The notes: generated from the letters alone by a model not told the origin. A stretch of DNA of 64,000 nt from Aestuariibaculum lutulentum (GCF_032926325.1 NZ_CP136709.1:2326501-2390500), one strand, 5' to 3'. Shown: positions 8,540 through 18,121, counted from the first letter of the stretch. Numbers and translations are program-made.

Positions 8540-9634
8540 TTAAAAATACTTAACAGGATTGGTATTTGTCTTTGATAAAATGATTGCAAAATTAGTAATT
8601 TTTTTTGTAAGATGTGCTACTAAACCGTTTTTTGTGAACTGCTCACTTTCATAATGTCCAATATCGGTTAGTAGGATGCTGTTTTCAGCCGTAAAAAAGT
8701 CGTGATATTTTAAATCGGCTGTGATAAATGCATCAGCACCAGCGGCTTTAGCAGCATCAATAGCAAAACTTCCAGAACCGCCAAGTACCGCAACTTTTTT
8801 AATGTTTTTATTTAAAAAGGCAGAATGACGAATACATTCGGTATTCATTTTGTCTTTTACATAGGTCAAGAAGTTTTTTTCATCCATAGATTCTTCCAAT
8901 TCGCCCACCATGCCTATGCCTATATGCTGATTTTTATTTTCAATAGTAACCACTTCATAAGCCACTTCTTCGTAAGAATGGGTGTCGAACAAAGTTTTAA
9001 GAATTTGAGATTCTAAATGTTTTGGAAAGGTAACTGTTATTTTAGTTTCAGCCTCGGTATGTGTGACGCCGCGTTCTCCAATAGTAGGATTGGCATTTTT
9101 ATTAGCATTAAACGTACCATAACCTTCCACATTAAAGCTACAATTATTATAATTACCAATAGTTCCGGCACCAGCATTGAATAAAGCCGCTCTAAGTTGC
9201 TCGGCTTCATTTTTAGGAACATAGGTAGTTAGTTTTTTTATGGTTTGTAGTTGTGGAATTAAAATCTGCTTATTGCTTAATTTGAGCTGATTACAAATCA
9301 TATCGTTAACACCATGAAACGTATTGTCTAGGGCTGTGTGCATGGTGTAAATGGCGATATCGTGTTTTATGGCTTTAAGAACAACGCGTTCTACATATGT
9401 TTTTCCTGTTATTTTTTTAAGTCCTTTAAAGATGATAGGGTGGAAGCTGACTATTAAGTTGCAGTTGTTTTCGATTGCCTCATCTACAACAGTTTCTAAA
9501 GTATCAAGCGTTACTAACACGCCTGTTAATTTCGCTCTTTTATCACCAACAAGAAGGCCTACATTATCAAAATCTTCGGCGTAAGCCAAAGGCGCTAAGG
9601 TCTCCAAGTGGTCAATAACATCCTGAATTATCAT
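8540..9634 (-). CDS. Nif3-like dinuclear metal-centre protein (GTP cyclohydrolase I type 2 family)
   Basis: A 364-residue Nif3/DUF34 protein with the usual long bacterial architecture: N-terminal half (FDNVGLLVGD, SFHPIIFKGLK), an inserted PII-like domain in the middle (TETKITVTFP ... HSYEEVAYEV), and the C-terminal metal half (LGGSGS, DLKYHDFF, DIGHYESE). The family binds two metal ions in a toroidal hexamer; cellular role unsettled. The frame is open to 9685, but a promoter at 9654-9661 lies inside that extension, so ATG at 9634 (MIIQDVIDHLE) is the start. Confidence 0.9.
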   Translation of the reverse strand: MIIQDVIDHLETLAPLAYAEDFDNVGLLVGDKRAKLTGVLVTLDTLETVVDEAIENNCNLIVSFHPIIFKGLKKITGKTYVERVVLKAIKHDIAIYTMHTALDNTFHGVNDMICNQLKLSNKQILIPQLQTIKKLTTYVPKNEAEQLRAALFNAGAGTIGNYNNCSFNVEGYGTFNANKNANPTIGERGVTHTEAETKITVTFPKHLESQILKTLFDTHSYEEVAYEVVTIENKNQHIGIGMVGELEESMDEKNFLTYVKDKMNTECIRHSAFLNKNIKKVAVLGGSGSFAIDAAKAAGADAFITADLKYHDFFTAENSILLTDIGHYESEQFTKNGLVAHLTKKITNFAIILSKTNTNPVKYF

Positions 9635-9653
9635 GAAATTATTTTGTTTATAC

Positions 9654-9661
9654 CAAAGATA
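9654..9661 (-). promoter_or_regulatory. TAnnTTTG -7 element for the Nif3 operon
   Basis: TATCTTTG on the minus strand, an exact Bacteroidota -7 match, about 20 nt before the Nif3 ATG. It rules out the longer open-frame start. Confidence 0.7.
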
Positions 9662-9776
9662 AAATTTTAAGTCATTTAGAGACAATAATTATTAAGTTTT
9701 AGAAAACCTAAAGATTCTTTAGTGAGATGAAAAATGCTTATATTGCCACGTTAAAATGAAATTAGATTGGGGCCTG

Positions 9777-10784
9777 ATGAAGTTAATTAGAAAAATAGTC
9801 TTTCCGTTTGTACCTGTATATTATTTAATTACCTATTTGAGAAATGTATTGTATGATCGTGGTGTGAAAACATCATCATCTTACGACTTTCCGGTTATTT
9901 GTGTAGGTAATCTTAGTGTTGGAGGAACAGGTAAAACTCCTATGATTGAGTACTTGATTAACTTATTGAAAGACGACCATCTGGTAGCGACATTAAGCCG
10001 AGGTTATAAACGAAAAACAGAAGGGTTTCAGTTAGGTGATGAACAATCAATAGTGGAAACTCTGGGTGATGAACCTTTTCAATTTTACAATAAGTTTGGT
10101 AACGATATTCTGGTGGCGGTAGATGCCGATCGTAGAAATGGCATAAAGCAATTACAAGATTTAGATGGAACCCCAGATATTATTTTATTAGATGATGCTT
10201 ATCAGCACCGAAAAGTAAAAGCTGGGTTTAATATTTTACTTTCTGCTTATAGTAATATTTATACTAAAGACTGGATGTTACCAACCGGAAATTTACGAGA
10301 ACCCAGAAGTGGAGCAAAACGTGCCAATGTTATTGTGATAACAAAATGTCCAGACGATTTAAGTGAATCCAGAAAACAACATATTATTAAGGCTATTAAG
10401 CCTGAACCGTATCAGGAAGTATTTTTTAGTTCCATTGAATACGATACCAATGTGTATTCATCTCATGAAACAAAATCTTTAGAGACATTTGGAGATTTTA
10501 CTTTGGTAACTGGGATTGCCAATGCGAATACTTTGGTGAAATATTTAAAAGAAAAAGGAAAACATTTTGATCATTTAAATTTTGATGATCATCATAATTT
10601 TACTGATCAGGAAATTTTATTACTGAGTACAAAATCGACGCTCTTAACCACAGAAAAAGATTTTATGCGTCTAAAACAATACGATGTACTTAAAAAAAGA
10701 TTATACTATCTCCCAATAAAAACAAAGATTGACCGACCGGAAGTTTTTAATAAACTTGTTTTAGATTTTGTTAACGCTAATTAA
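9777..10784 (+). CDS. lpxK: tetraacyldisaccharide 4'-kinase LpxK
   Basis: A 335-residue kinase that phosphorylates the 4' position of tetraacyldisaccharide-1-phosphate during lipid A assembly at the inner membrane. The P-loop GNLSVGGTGKTP is near residue 50, preceded by an N-terminal membrane-associated helix (IVFPFVPVYYLITYLR). Other family segments are LSRGYKR, DDAYQHR and TTEKDFMRL. The frame begins seven codons earlier at 9756; ATG at 9777 (MKLIRKIVFPF) fits the family better. It overlaps the convergent histidine kinase by 4 nt (TTAA). Confidence 0.93.
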   Translation: MKLIRKIVFPFVPVYYLITYLRNVLYDRGVKTSSSYDFPVICVGNLSVGGTGKTPMIEYLINLLKDDHLVATLSRGYKRKTEGFQLGDEQSIVETLGDEPFQFYNKFGNDILVAVDADRRNGIKQLQDLDGTPDIILLDDAYQHRKVKAGFNILLSAYSNIYTKDWMLPTGNLREPRSGAKRANVIVITKCPDDLSESRKQHIIKAIKPEPYQEVFFSSIEYDTNVYSSHETKSLETFGDFTLVTGIANANTLVKYLKEKGKHFDHLNFDDHHNFTDQEILLLSTKSTLLTTEKDFMRLKQYDVLKKRLYYLPIKTKIDRPEVFNKLVLDFVNAN

Positions 10785-13018
10785 GCGGTTTCAGATCTAC
10801 CTTTTTTAGATGCTAAAGCATTGTAAAGTTTTTTCTCAAACTCTTCCTGCTTAAATGGTTTAGGAATAATATCGGTAAATCCAGCTTCCTCAAACTCATG
10901 CATTTTATCTTCAATGGTAACAGCTGTAAGTGCAAAAATAGTAAGTTCCTTATCAAAGGTTCTCACAATTTTAGTGGCTTCTATACCACTAATGCCCGGC
11001 ATATGGATATCCATTAAAATGATGTCGTACTTATTGGTTTTAATCTTATCAACCGCAGCTTCACCGTTGTCAACTATCTCACAATTTAGCTTCATTTTAG
11101 TTAAGATTTTCTTGGTAATCATCTGGTTGATTTTGTTGTCTTCAACCACAAGAACCTTAACGTTTTCTAGGTCTAAATCGTCTGGATTTCCACTAAAGTA
11201 AGTGGTTTTGTTGTCTAAGTTTTCTTCGGTCGCCGTATATTCTAATGGAATTTCGAAGTAGAAAGTTGTTCCTTTTCCAAGTTCACTTTTTACATAAATT
11301 TTTCCTTTAAGAATATCAATTAAACCTTTAACAATAGATAAACCTAATCCGGTACCTCCGTACTTACGATTAATTTGTATCGAACCTTGTGAGAAACTTT
11401 CAAACATATGGTCTTGTTTCTCCTGACTAATACCAATACCGTTATCTTCTACTTCAAATCGAAGGGTATAGATTTTATCGTTTTCTTCAATTTTATAGAT
11501 TCTAATCCATATATCGCCGTCTTTGGTAAACTTAATTGAGTTACCAATAAGGTTAATAAGGATTTGAGATATTTTAATTTGATCGGCAATAAAGTTTTCC
11601 CCAAGCGTCGTGTCGTATTCCAGATGAATTTTAACATTATTATCTTGTGCAGAATTGTTTAAAGCCAGGATAATATTGTTGATTTTTTTCTTAAGGTTGA
11701 ATGGCTCTGGTTCAATATCAACTTTATTAGCTTCAATTTTATTAATCTGAAGAATATCATTAATAAAGGTTAATAGGTAATCTCCTGAGAATTTTAAAGA
11801 TTTTAAATGCTGAATTTGTTCCGGTTTCGGGTTTTCTTCCAGCAACATATTACTTAAACCAGTTACAGCATAAAGCGGTGTTCTTAACTCGTGTGTTACG
11901 GTTGAAAGGAAGTTTGCTTTAGTTTTCGAAGCTAATTCAGCTTTTTCTTTAGCAATAATAAGTTCTCCATTTTTTTTGTGGAGCATATTATTGGTCTTTA
12001 ACCTGATGTTGTTGTTTTTGTATAAGGACAGTGTCAATAACGATAAAATGGTAATTAAGGCCACACTTAAAATCGAGATTAAGGTTCCTAAATTTTTATC
12101 GTCTTCAGCTTTTTCCTTATCCTCAGATAATTTAGCGTTTTCCTGTAAAGCAAAATCTAATTTGGCTTGAGTCTCCTGTGCTTTAGAATAGTTAGCACGT
12201 TTAATGCCTGCTAAAGAATCTGAAATTTCAATGTGGTATTTTAAATTTTCTCTTGAAGCCCTAAAGTCTTCAAGTTCATTGTAGATATCGCTGGTAATTA
12301 AATAGCCTTTATCTAAAATGCTTAAAAAACCTTCCTGTTTGGCTATGGCTACACCTTCGTTTGCAAGCGTTAGCGCTTTTTCGTTATTCTTAAGTTTATT
12401 GTAAACAATGGCGTGATAAACTAAATCTTCACTTTGTATTTTAAGTAAATCATTTTTTCTGGCCAATGCTAAAGATTGCTCAATAACATCGCGGGCTCTG
12501 TTGTAATTTTTTAAAAGTAAGTAGGTTTTACCTTCAGCAAGAAGCACATCGGCTAAATCGGCATGTAATTCTTCTTCTTCAAATTTAGATTTTGCTGCTC
12601 TGTAAGAATCTAGAGCCTGATAGTACATTTTTTTTGCAGCATAAACATCACCAAATATCTTATAGGATTTACCAAGATTGACATTGTCGTTTATGGTACG
12701 CTGTATTTCAACAGCTTTGTTTAATGAATTTATAGCCTGTTCAAACTCTTCAACATACAATTGAAGTTTTCCTTTTAGGGCATAGATTATGGCTATATTT
12801 TCTTTGTTATTGGTGTTTTCTGCAATTTTAAGAGCTGAATCCAGGTTTTTTTGAGCTTCATAATAGCTGAAGTTCTCCAGATTTTTTTGAGCATTTTCAA
12901 TGTGATAATTGATTTCATTTTGAATTAACTCTGGATCATCATTGGCAGAATTCTGCGATGAAACACACATGCTAAAGAGCAATAGTAGTAGGACTATGTA
13001 ACTTTTTATTTGAAGCAT
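10781..13018 (-). CDS. hybrid sensor histidine kinase with periplasmic TPR repeats and receiver domain
   Basis: A 745-residue hybrid kinase. Order: signal peptide or anchor (1-22), TPR-like helical repeats (about 30-280), one membrane helix near 310-335 (LISILSVALITILSLLTLSLY), a short coiled coil, HisKA with phospho-acceptor His about 376 (THELRTPL), the ATPase with N box (NLIGNSIKFT) and G boxes (DNGIGIS, GGTGLGLSI), then a receiver domain with Asp in ILMDIHMPG. There is no DNA-binding output domain, so it probably passes phosphate on. Signal unknown. ATG at 13018 fits the promoter at 13037; a TTG at 13039 overlaps that promoter. Confidence 0.9.
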   Translation of the reverse strand: MLQIKSYIVLLLLLFSMCVSSQNSANDDPELIQNEINYHIENAQKNLENFSYYEAQKNLDSALKIAENTNNKENIAIIYALKGKLQLYVEEFEQAINSLNKAVEIQRTINDNVNLGKSYKIFGDVYAAKKMYYQALDSYRAAKSKFEEEELHADLADVLLAEGKTYLLLKNYNRARDVIEQSLALARKNDLLKIQSEDLVYHAIVYNKLKNNEKALTLANEGVAIAKQEGFLSILDKGYLITSDIYNELEDFRASRENLKYHIEISDSLAGIKRANYSKAQETQAKLDFALQENAKLSEDKEKAEDDKNLGTLISILSVALITILSLLTLSLYKNNNIRLKTNNMLHKKNGELIIAKEKAELASKTKANFLSTVTHELRTPLYAVTGLSNMLLEENPKPEQIQHLKSLKFSGDYLLTFINDILQINKIEANKVDIEPEPFNLKKKINNIILALNNSAQDNNVKIHLEYDTTLGENFIADQIKISQILINLIGNSIKFTKDGDIWIRIYKIEENDKIYTLRFEVEDNGIGISQEKQDHMFESFSQGSIQINRKYGGTGLGLSIVKGLIDILKGKIYVKSELGKGTTFYFEIPLEYTATEENLDNKTTYFSGNPDDLDLENVKVLVVEDNKINQMITKKILTKMKLNCEIVDNGEAAVDKIKTNKYDIILMDIHMPGISGIEATKIVRTFDKELTIFALTAVTIEDKMHEFEEAGFTDIIPKPFKQEEFEKKLYNALASKKGRSETA

Positions 13019-13036
13019 TTTAGATATGTTTACCGA

Positions 13037-13044
13037 CAAATATA
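13037..13044 (-). promoter_or_regulatory. TAnnTTTG -7 element for the hybrid kinase
   Basis: TATATTTG on the minus strand, exact match, about 19 nt before the ATG at 13018. It supports that start over the TTG at 13039. Confidence 0.7.
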
Positions 13045-13050
13045 AATAAT

Positions 13051-14061
13051 TTATCGATAAAACGCACTTTTTTTCGATAAATTACACATTAAGTCAATTA
13101 TTCTTTGTGAATAACCACTCTCATTATCGTACCATCCAATAATTTTTACCATCTTACCAATAACGGAGGTCATCCCTGAATCAAATATACAAGAATGTGT
13201 GTTACCAACAATGTCAATTGAGACAATTGGGTCTTCGGTATATTCTAAAATACCTTTGTAATTCCCTAAAGCCGCTTCTTTAAAGGCATTGTTAACCTCT
13301 TCAATACTTACGGTTTTTTTTACGTTGAAGGTAATATCGGTTAATGAGCCGTTAATAACAGGAACGCGAATACCACAACCACCAATAACATCAGACAGTT
13401 CTGGGAATATTTTGGTTAACGCTTTGGCAGCACCTGTTGTGGTAGGTACAATAGATTGTCCTGCTGCACGTGAACGTCTTAAATCACGGTGCGGCTGGTC
13501 GTGTAAACTCTGGTCTGTAGTGTAGGAGTGTACTGTGGTAATATAGGCCTGGTCAATGCCACAAAGTTTATTAATGATATCAATCATTGGAGCAGCATTA
13601 TTCGTGGTGCAAGAGGCATTAGAAATAATGGTCTCGCTACCATCAATACTATCGTCATTAACCCCTAAGACAATAGTTTTTATATGATCATCTAAAGGCG
13701 GAACACTTAAAACCACATGTTTTGCACCATTGTTAATATGATACTGTAGTTCCTTTTCCGTTTTAAACTTACCGGTAGATTCAACTACAAAATCAACATT
13801 AAAGGGTGTCCAGTCAATATCTTTTGGATGTTTATGGTTTAAAAGTGCAATCTTTTTTCCGTTAACAATAAAGTTATTTTCTTCAAATGAAACTGTTCCG
13901 TTAAAACCACCATGTACACTGTCATATTTAAGTAGGTGACTTAGAGTTTTAACATCAGCCAAATCGTTAATAGCAACCACCTGAACGTTTTCATAATTTT
14001 GTAATAATCTGAAAACGCGTCTGCCTATTCTACCAAATCCATTGATAGCTATGTTAATCAT
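13051..14061 (-). CDS. gap: type I glyceraldehyde-3-phosphate dehydrogenase
   Basis: A 336-residue GAPDH interconverting glyceraldehyde-3-phosphate and 1,3-bisphosphoglycerate. NAD motif INGFGRIGRRVFR at the N-terminus, NAD-selective Asp in AINDLAD, catalytic Cys in SNASCTTNN, catalytic His in TTVHSYTTDQ, and WYDNESGYS near the end. The residue after CTTN is Asn rather than the usual Cys, a difference seen in some second-copy GAPDHs. It starts 3 nt after lipA, so lipA and gap are co-transcribed. It may be a gluconeogenic or anabolic isoform rather than the main glycolytic enzyme; that is inference. Confidence 0.93.
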   Translation of the reverse strand: MINIAINGFGRIGRRVFRLLQNYENVQVVAINDLADVKTLSHLLKYDSVHGGFNGTVSFEENNFIVNGKKIALLNHKHPKDIDWTPFNVDFVVESTGKFKTEKELQYHINNGAKHVVLSVPPLDDHIKTIVLGVNDDSIDGSETIISNASCTTNNAAPMIDIINKLCGIDQAYITTVHSYTTDQSLHDQPHRDLRRSRAAGQSIVPTTTGAAKALTKIFPELSDVIGGCGIRVPVINGSLTDITFNVKKTVSIEEVNNAFKEAALGNYKGILEYTEDPIVSIDIVGNTHSCIFDSGMTSVIGKMVKIIGWYDNESGYSQRIIDLMCNLSKKSAFYR

Positions 14062-14064
14062 ACC

Positions 14065-14943
14065 TTAGTTAATATGTTTTTGAGCTCTGTAAGAAGAACG
14101 TACTAGTGCACTACTTTCAACGTGACGGAAACCTAATTCTTTTCCGATCTCTTCGTATTCTTTAAACTGATCTGGCGTGATAAACTGCTGAACCGGTAAA
14201 TGTTTTTTACTTGGTTGAAGATATTGACCAATAGTTACTACATCTACATCGTTGGCTTTTAAATCGTGAAGCGTTTCAATAACTTCCTCACGTGTTTCAC
14301 CTAAACCTAACATGATCCCCGATTTTGTACGACGTTGTCCTTGTTGTTTTAAATACTTCAAAACGTCCATACTACGGTCGTATTGTGCCTGAATACGTAC
14401 TTCACGCGTTAAACGACGTACGGTTTCAATGTTGTGGGATACCACTTCCGGAGCTACATCAATAATTCTGTCGATGTGTTGCTCGATACCTTGAAAATCT
14501 GGAATAAGGGTTTCTAAAGTGGTTTCTGGGTTCATTCGGCGAACAGCCTTAACGGTTTCGGCCCACATAATGCTTCCCATATCTTTTAAATCGTCACGAT
14601 CAACACTGGTTAAAACAGCGTGTTTAATGTTCATAATTTTTATAGAACGCGCTACTTTTTCTGGCTCATCCCAGTCTACCGTTTCTGGTCTCCCGGTTTT
14701 TACACCACAGAAACCACATGAACGTGTACAAACATTACCTAAAATCATGAAGGTAGCAGTACCTTCTCCCCAGCATTCACCCATATTCGGGCAACTTCCC
14801 GAAGTACAAATAGTATTCAATTTATACTTATCAACAAGTCCTCGTAATTCGGTGTATTTTTTTCCAGTTGGAAGTTTAACGCGTAACCATTTCGGTTTTG
14901 GTTTTCTTTCCGGTAATATATTTGAAGTGCTTTCTGTATTCAT
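14065..14943 (-). CDS. lipA: lipoyl synthase
   Basis: A 292-residue radical-SAM enzyme that inserts two sulfurs into protein-bound octanoyl groups. It has both clusters: the auxiliary one at [12 protein letters not shown] and the radical-SAM one at CTRSCGFC (CX3CX2C), plus the C-terminal RSSY motif (VRSSYRA) whose Ser ligates the auxiliary cluster. The open frame extends to 14970, but ATG at 14943 is the start, given the promoter at 14960-14967. gap follows immediately. Confidence 0.96.
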   Translation of the reverse strand: MNTESTSNILPERKPKPKWLRVKLPTGKKYTELRGLVDKYKLNTICTSGSCPNMGECWGEGTATFMILGNVCTRSCGFCGVKTGRPETVDWDEPEKVARSIKIMNIKHAVLTSVDRDDLKDMGSIMWAETVKAVRRMNPETTLETLIPDFQGIEQHIDRIIDVAPEVVSHNIETVRRLTREVRIQAQYDRSMDVLKYLKQQGQRRTKSGIMLGLGETREEVIETLHDLKANDVDVVTIGQYLQPSKKHLPVQQFITPDQFKEYEEIGKELGFRHVESSALVRSSYRAQKHIN

Positions 14944-14959
14944 ATTGAAAAATAAAGCA

Positions 14960-14967
14960 CAAAGATA
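14960..14967 (-). promoter_or_regulatory. TAnnTTTG -7 element for lipA-gap
   Basis: TATCTTTG on the minus strand, exact match, 16 nt before the lipA ATG; the leader would be about 10 nt. Confidence 0.65.
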
Positions 14968-14990
14968 CAAAGTATTCTTTTAAAATGCGG

Positions 14991-16235
14991 CTATAATGTT
15001 CTTAGATACCAAATGCTGAAGCTTATAAGAAAGATGATTCCCAGCCAACTTAAAACATGTAATTTTTTAGAAGGTCGCCAGGGTTCTGGTGTGTGTTTAC
15101 TGGAAATTAAAATATAATTGATAATCGCAAAAAAAGGAGCAGTTATGAACGAAAGAATAGTTGCCAGTTGGATAAGTATACCCATTTCTGAAGCTAAAAA
15201 GAAAAAAATATAAATAGATCCAATGGTTAATAGGCTAATCCAAAAGGTGTAGTTTAATTTGGTTTCTTTTTTAAAAAGAAGTTGTGTCGCCTTAGCCATG
15301 GCTCTTGGTGAGGCATCAAGCGTGGTTAATGTGGTGCTAAACATGGTTGTAAATGCAGCAACTCCAATAATTACATAAGCCCAGTTGCCTAAATTTTTAG
15401 TATACATACTAATAAGTTGTCCTGAAAATACACTTGCCGACGGACTGAAACTTTCACCACTTTTGTACATGACTAAAGTACCTAAGAGTAAAAAGCCAAT
15501 GCCAATAATTATTGTGCTTAAATAGCCGATGTTGAAGTCGAAAAGTGATTTTTCCGGTGTGTATTGTTTGGTATCTTCGTTTTTTTGAACTGCCCAGAGC
15601 GATTGCCAAACTGATACGTCTAAAGGAGCAGGCATCCATCCCATAAAGGCAATAAGAAAGGCTATGTCTAAACTGTTGTTAGGGATAATTTGAGCAAAGG
15701 AAACAGGTTGTTGTGTGTTGGAAAGTGCAATGAAAACTGCTGCAAAAGTACTGATGGTTAAAGTAATTACAATAACTTTCATTAATCTGTCTAACAGTTT
15801 GTATTTACCAATAGTAAGTAACGTAACACAAATTAATAGAATAACTAACGTCCAGATTTCGGTACTGGAAATTATTTTATCTCCAATGCTGAAACTTCCA
15901 AAATTTCCAAACAAATTAGCTGCCAATCCCGCGGTAACAATGGTTACTGCAGCTTGGATGGTGAACATGGTGGCAAGATTAAGGATGTAATAAATAGTTA
16001 AAACACCTTTGCCTAGTTTTTTGTAACCATCTAATAAGCTTTCGCCGGTAGCGGTGGCGTAGCGTGGTCCGAACTGAAAAAATGGATATTTACAGAGGTT
16101 GACTAACAATAAAGCCCAAAGTAGTCCCATGCCAAAATCGGCCCCAGCTCGGGTTGATTGTACTAAATGAGAAACGCCTATTGCTGCACCGGCAAATAAT
16201 AATCCAGGACCTAGATTTTTAAGCTTCGAAATCAT
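14991..16235 (-). CDS. Nramp-family transporter with non-canonical metal site
   Basis: A 414-residue inner-membrane protein with about 11 membrane helices. The N-terminus (LGPGLLFAGAAIGVSHLVQSTRAGADFG) and overall layout place it in the Nramp (SLC11) superfamily. The two metal-binding motifs of true Nramps, DPGN in helix 1 and MPH in helix 6, are replaced here by GAAIGVSH and GWMPAPLD. The substrate is therefore uncertain; Mn/Fe uptake should not be assumed. Last gene of a four-gene operon, 3 nt after an ECF sigma factor. Confidence 0.75.
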   Translation of the reverse strand: MISKLKNLGPGLLFAGAAIGVSHLVQSTRAGADFGMGLLWALLLVNLCKYPFFQFGPRYATATGESLLDGYKKLGKGVLTIYYILNLATMFTIQAAVTIVTAGLAANLFGNFGSFSIGDKIISSTEIWTLVILLICVTLLTIGKYKLLDRLMKVIVITLTISTFAAVFIALSNTQQPVSFAQIIPNNSLDIAFLIAFMGWMPAPLDVSVWQSLWAVQKNEDTKQYTPEKSLFDFNIGYLSTIIIGIGFLLLGTLVMYKSGESFSPSASVFSGQLISMYTKNLGNWAYVIIGVAAFTTMFSTTLTTLDASPRAMAKATQLLFKKETKLNYTFWISLLTIGSIYIFFFLASEMGILIQLATILSFITAPFFAIINYILISSKHTPEPWRPSKKLHVLSWLGIIFLISFSIWYLRTL

Positions 16236-16238
16236 TTT

Positions 16239-16784
16239 TTATTTTGACTGAATAATTTCAGCCAATAGCTTTTTCGCCCGAAGTAGTTTCACTTTTACGT
16301 TGTTTATTGGTTCTTTAAGCTGAACGCAAATTTCCTTGTAGCTTAATTCCTGAAAGTAACGCATGTTTATAATTTCCTGATAATGAGGTTTCAGTTTTTT
16401 TATGTCACGAAGTAGTTTAGCTAAATGCTGATCCGTAATGAGTTTATCTTCAGGAGTAGGGGATTCATCTAAAATTTGATACACCGATTTGTCGTCATTC
16501 GACATAACTTGTGAAATGGAATTTTTTTCCTTCCGAAGTAAATCGATGTGAATATTTTTAGAAATGGTAATGAGCCAGGTCTTGAATTTGTAATTATCAT
16601 CAAAGGTTTCAATGCGATCGAAAGCTCGTGAAAATGTCTGAATGGTAATATCTTCAGCATCATTTTCATTTTGAATACGCTTTAATTGAAAACCATAAAC
16701 ATCATCCCAAAAGGTATCTAATAAAAAATTAAATGCTTTTTGGTCGTTTTCCTTAGCACGTGCAATGGCTTCCTTTATTTCCAA
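16239..16784 (-). CDS. ECF-type RNA polymerase sigma factor
   Basis: A 181-residue sigma-70 family protein with sigma region 2 (DAEDITIQTFSRAF, KFKTWLITISKNIHIDLLR) and region 4 (YQEIINMRYFQELSYKEICVQLKEPINNVKVKLLRAKK). No anti-sigma gene is adjacent. It overlaps the upstream glycosyltransferase by 10 nt and precedes the Nramp-like gene by 3 nt, so all are one transcript. The targets are unknown; many flavobacterial sigma factors of this group are constitutive. Confidence 0.9.
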   Translation of the reverse strand: MEIKEAIARAKENDQKAFNFLLDTFWDDVYGFQLKRIQNENDAEDITIQTFSRAFDRIETFDDNYKFKTWLITISKNIHIDLLRKEKNSISQVMSNDDKSVYQILDESPTPEDKLITDQHLAKLLRDIKKLKPHYQEIINMRYFQELSYKEICVQLKEPINNVKVKLLRAKKLLAEIIQSK

Positions 16785-17887
16785 TGGTTAGGTTTTGATG
16801 TAAGATTTTTTATAAAGATAACCAATTGCACACTAATTAAAAAGATTTCTAACAAAGGAAGTAGTACTAAAAGATCGCTTTCATTTAGTTTTTTTGCTGA
16901 AGATCCGTAAACAGCATATTGAACGATAAACCGGAAAACAATTAATCCAACAACAAATGGCCACATGTAAGTCGTTATTGAAAGAGCAATAGCTAAAATC
17001 CAGAATAAAACCTGACAAAAGTATAATAGAGCTAAGCTTAACTTATGGTTTAATTTATAGTGTTTTGCCGTTGAAATATGACGACGTTTTTGTCTAATCC
17101 AAGCGCTCCATTTCGTTTTCGGTGTAGATTCTGTAAAGCTATCAGCTGAAAAGCAAATCGCTGTATTGCTTTTTGTCGCTACTTGATTTACGAATAGATC
17201 ATCATCGCCCGAGCGCACTTTCATGTGTTTAATAAATCCGTTGGCTTTAAAAAACTCCTTTTTTGTGTAGGCAAGATTTCTACCTACTCCCATATATGGA
17301 TTCCCGAGTTTGGCAAACGAAAAGTAATTAACGGCCGTTAGTAAGGTTTCGAAGCGGATGAGTTTGTTTAAAAATGAATTTTTAATCTTGCTGTAAGCAC
17401 CATATCCTAGAATAATACTTTTTCTGTCAGAGAAATGGGATGTCATTTCCTGAATCCAGTATTTAGAAAGCACTTTGCAATCGGCGTCGGTAAACAGTAG
17501 ATATTCGTGACTTGATGCTTTAATGCCTAAGGTTAATGCATATTTTTTATTTCCCCAGAAGGCTTCGTTGTTTTTTACATCAACAATTTTAATGTTGCTA
17601 TACTGACTTTTGAAATCTTCCATAACGTCAAGCGTATCATCACTGGAAGCATCATTAATCAGAACAATTTCGAATTCAGGATAATTTTGTGAAATGATAG
17701 AAGGCAGAAACGTTTTTAAATTTTCAGCTTCATTTTTAGCACAAACAATTACCGAAACGGGAAGGTTTTGAGTACGTTTTTTTTTAGGTTTTAAATAGGC
17801 GAATTTGCCAAAAACAACTAAATATATAATAACTTGAATAACAACTACAACAGCAAATGTGTAGAACACAAAATCAAGTATACTCAT
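16775..17887 (-). CDS. membrane glycosyltransferase, family 2
   Basis: A 370-residue GT2 enzyme with one N-terminal membrane helix, a cytoplasmic GT-A domain and two or three C-terminal helices. Catalytic features: VSVIVCAKNEAENL, INDASSDDT, the DxD motif in FTDADCK, and the GDDD and RQKRRH (QxxRW-like) segments. Such enzymes use nucleotide sugars to build envelope glycans or glycolipids; acceptor unknown. It starts 6 nt after the small secreted-protein gene. Confidence 0.88.
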   Translation of the reverse strand: MSILDFVFYTFAVVVVIQVIIYLVVFGKFAYLKPKKKRTQNLPVSVIVCAKNEAENLKTFLPSIISQNYPEFEIVLINDASSDDTLDVMEDFKSQYSNIKIVDVKNNEAFWGNKKYALTLGIKASSHEYLLFTDADCKVLSKYWIQEMTSHFSDRKSIILGYGAYSKIKNSFLNKLIRFETLLTAVNYFSFAKLGNPYMGVGRNLAYTKKEFFKANGFIKHMKVRSGDDDLFVNQVATKSNTAICFSADSFTESTPKTKWSAWIRQKRRHISTAKHYKLNHKLSLALLYFCQVLFWILAIALSITTYMWPFVVGLIVFRFIVQYAVYGSSAKKLNESDLLVLLPLLEIFLISVQLVIFIKNLTSKPNHWK

Positions 17888-17893
17888 ATAAAA

Positions 17894-18097
17894 TTATGAG
17901 TGTTGAGGTTCGTTACAAGTATCAAATTGATCAGGCGTTTTTCCGCAAAAACCACAAGCCTGCCCATCTTTATTTAACATTGGGTTTTGGCTGGCACATG
18001 TTCCGGCAAATTTACCGTCTTTTTTAGCCCAAATTTTAATGGCTATACCTGCGACACCTAATCCTAGCAATGCTAATGTTAATAATACAAGTTTCAT
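17894..18097 (-). CDS. small membrane-anchored cysteine-rich protein
   Basis: A 67-residue protein with one N-terminal hydrophobic helix (LVLLTLALLGLGVAGIAIKIW) and a short outer tail holding four Cys (GTCASQNP, ACGFCGKTP, DTCNEP). Proteins like this are common and unnamed in Flavobacteriaceae. The Cys pattern CGFCG could bind metal or form disulfides. First gene of the operon with the glycosyltransferase, sigma factor and Nramp-like transporter. Function unknown. Confidence 0.75.
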   Translation of the reverse strand: MKLVLLTLALLGLGVAGIAIKIWAKKDGKFAGTCASQNPMLNKDGQACGFCGKTPDQFDTCNEPQHS

Positions 18098-18113
18098 GTG
18101 AAAATATTTTATG

Positions 18114-18121
18114 CAAAGATA
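18114..18121 (-). promoter_or_regulatory. TAnnTTTG -7 element for the 18097-14991 operon
   Basis: TATCTTTG on the minus strand, exact match, 16 nt before the ATG at 18097. Confidence 0.7.
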
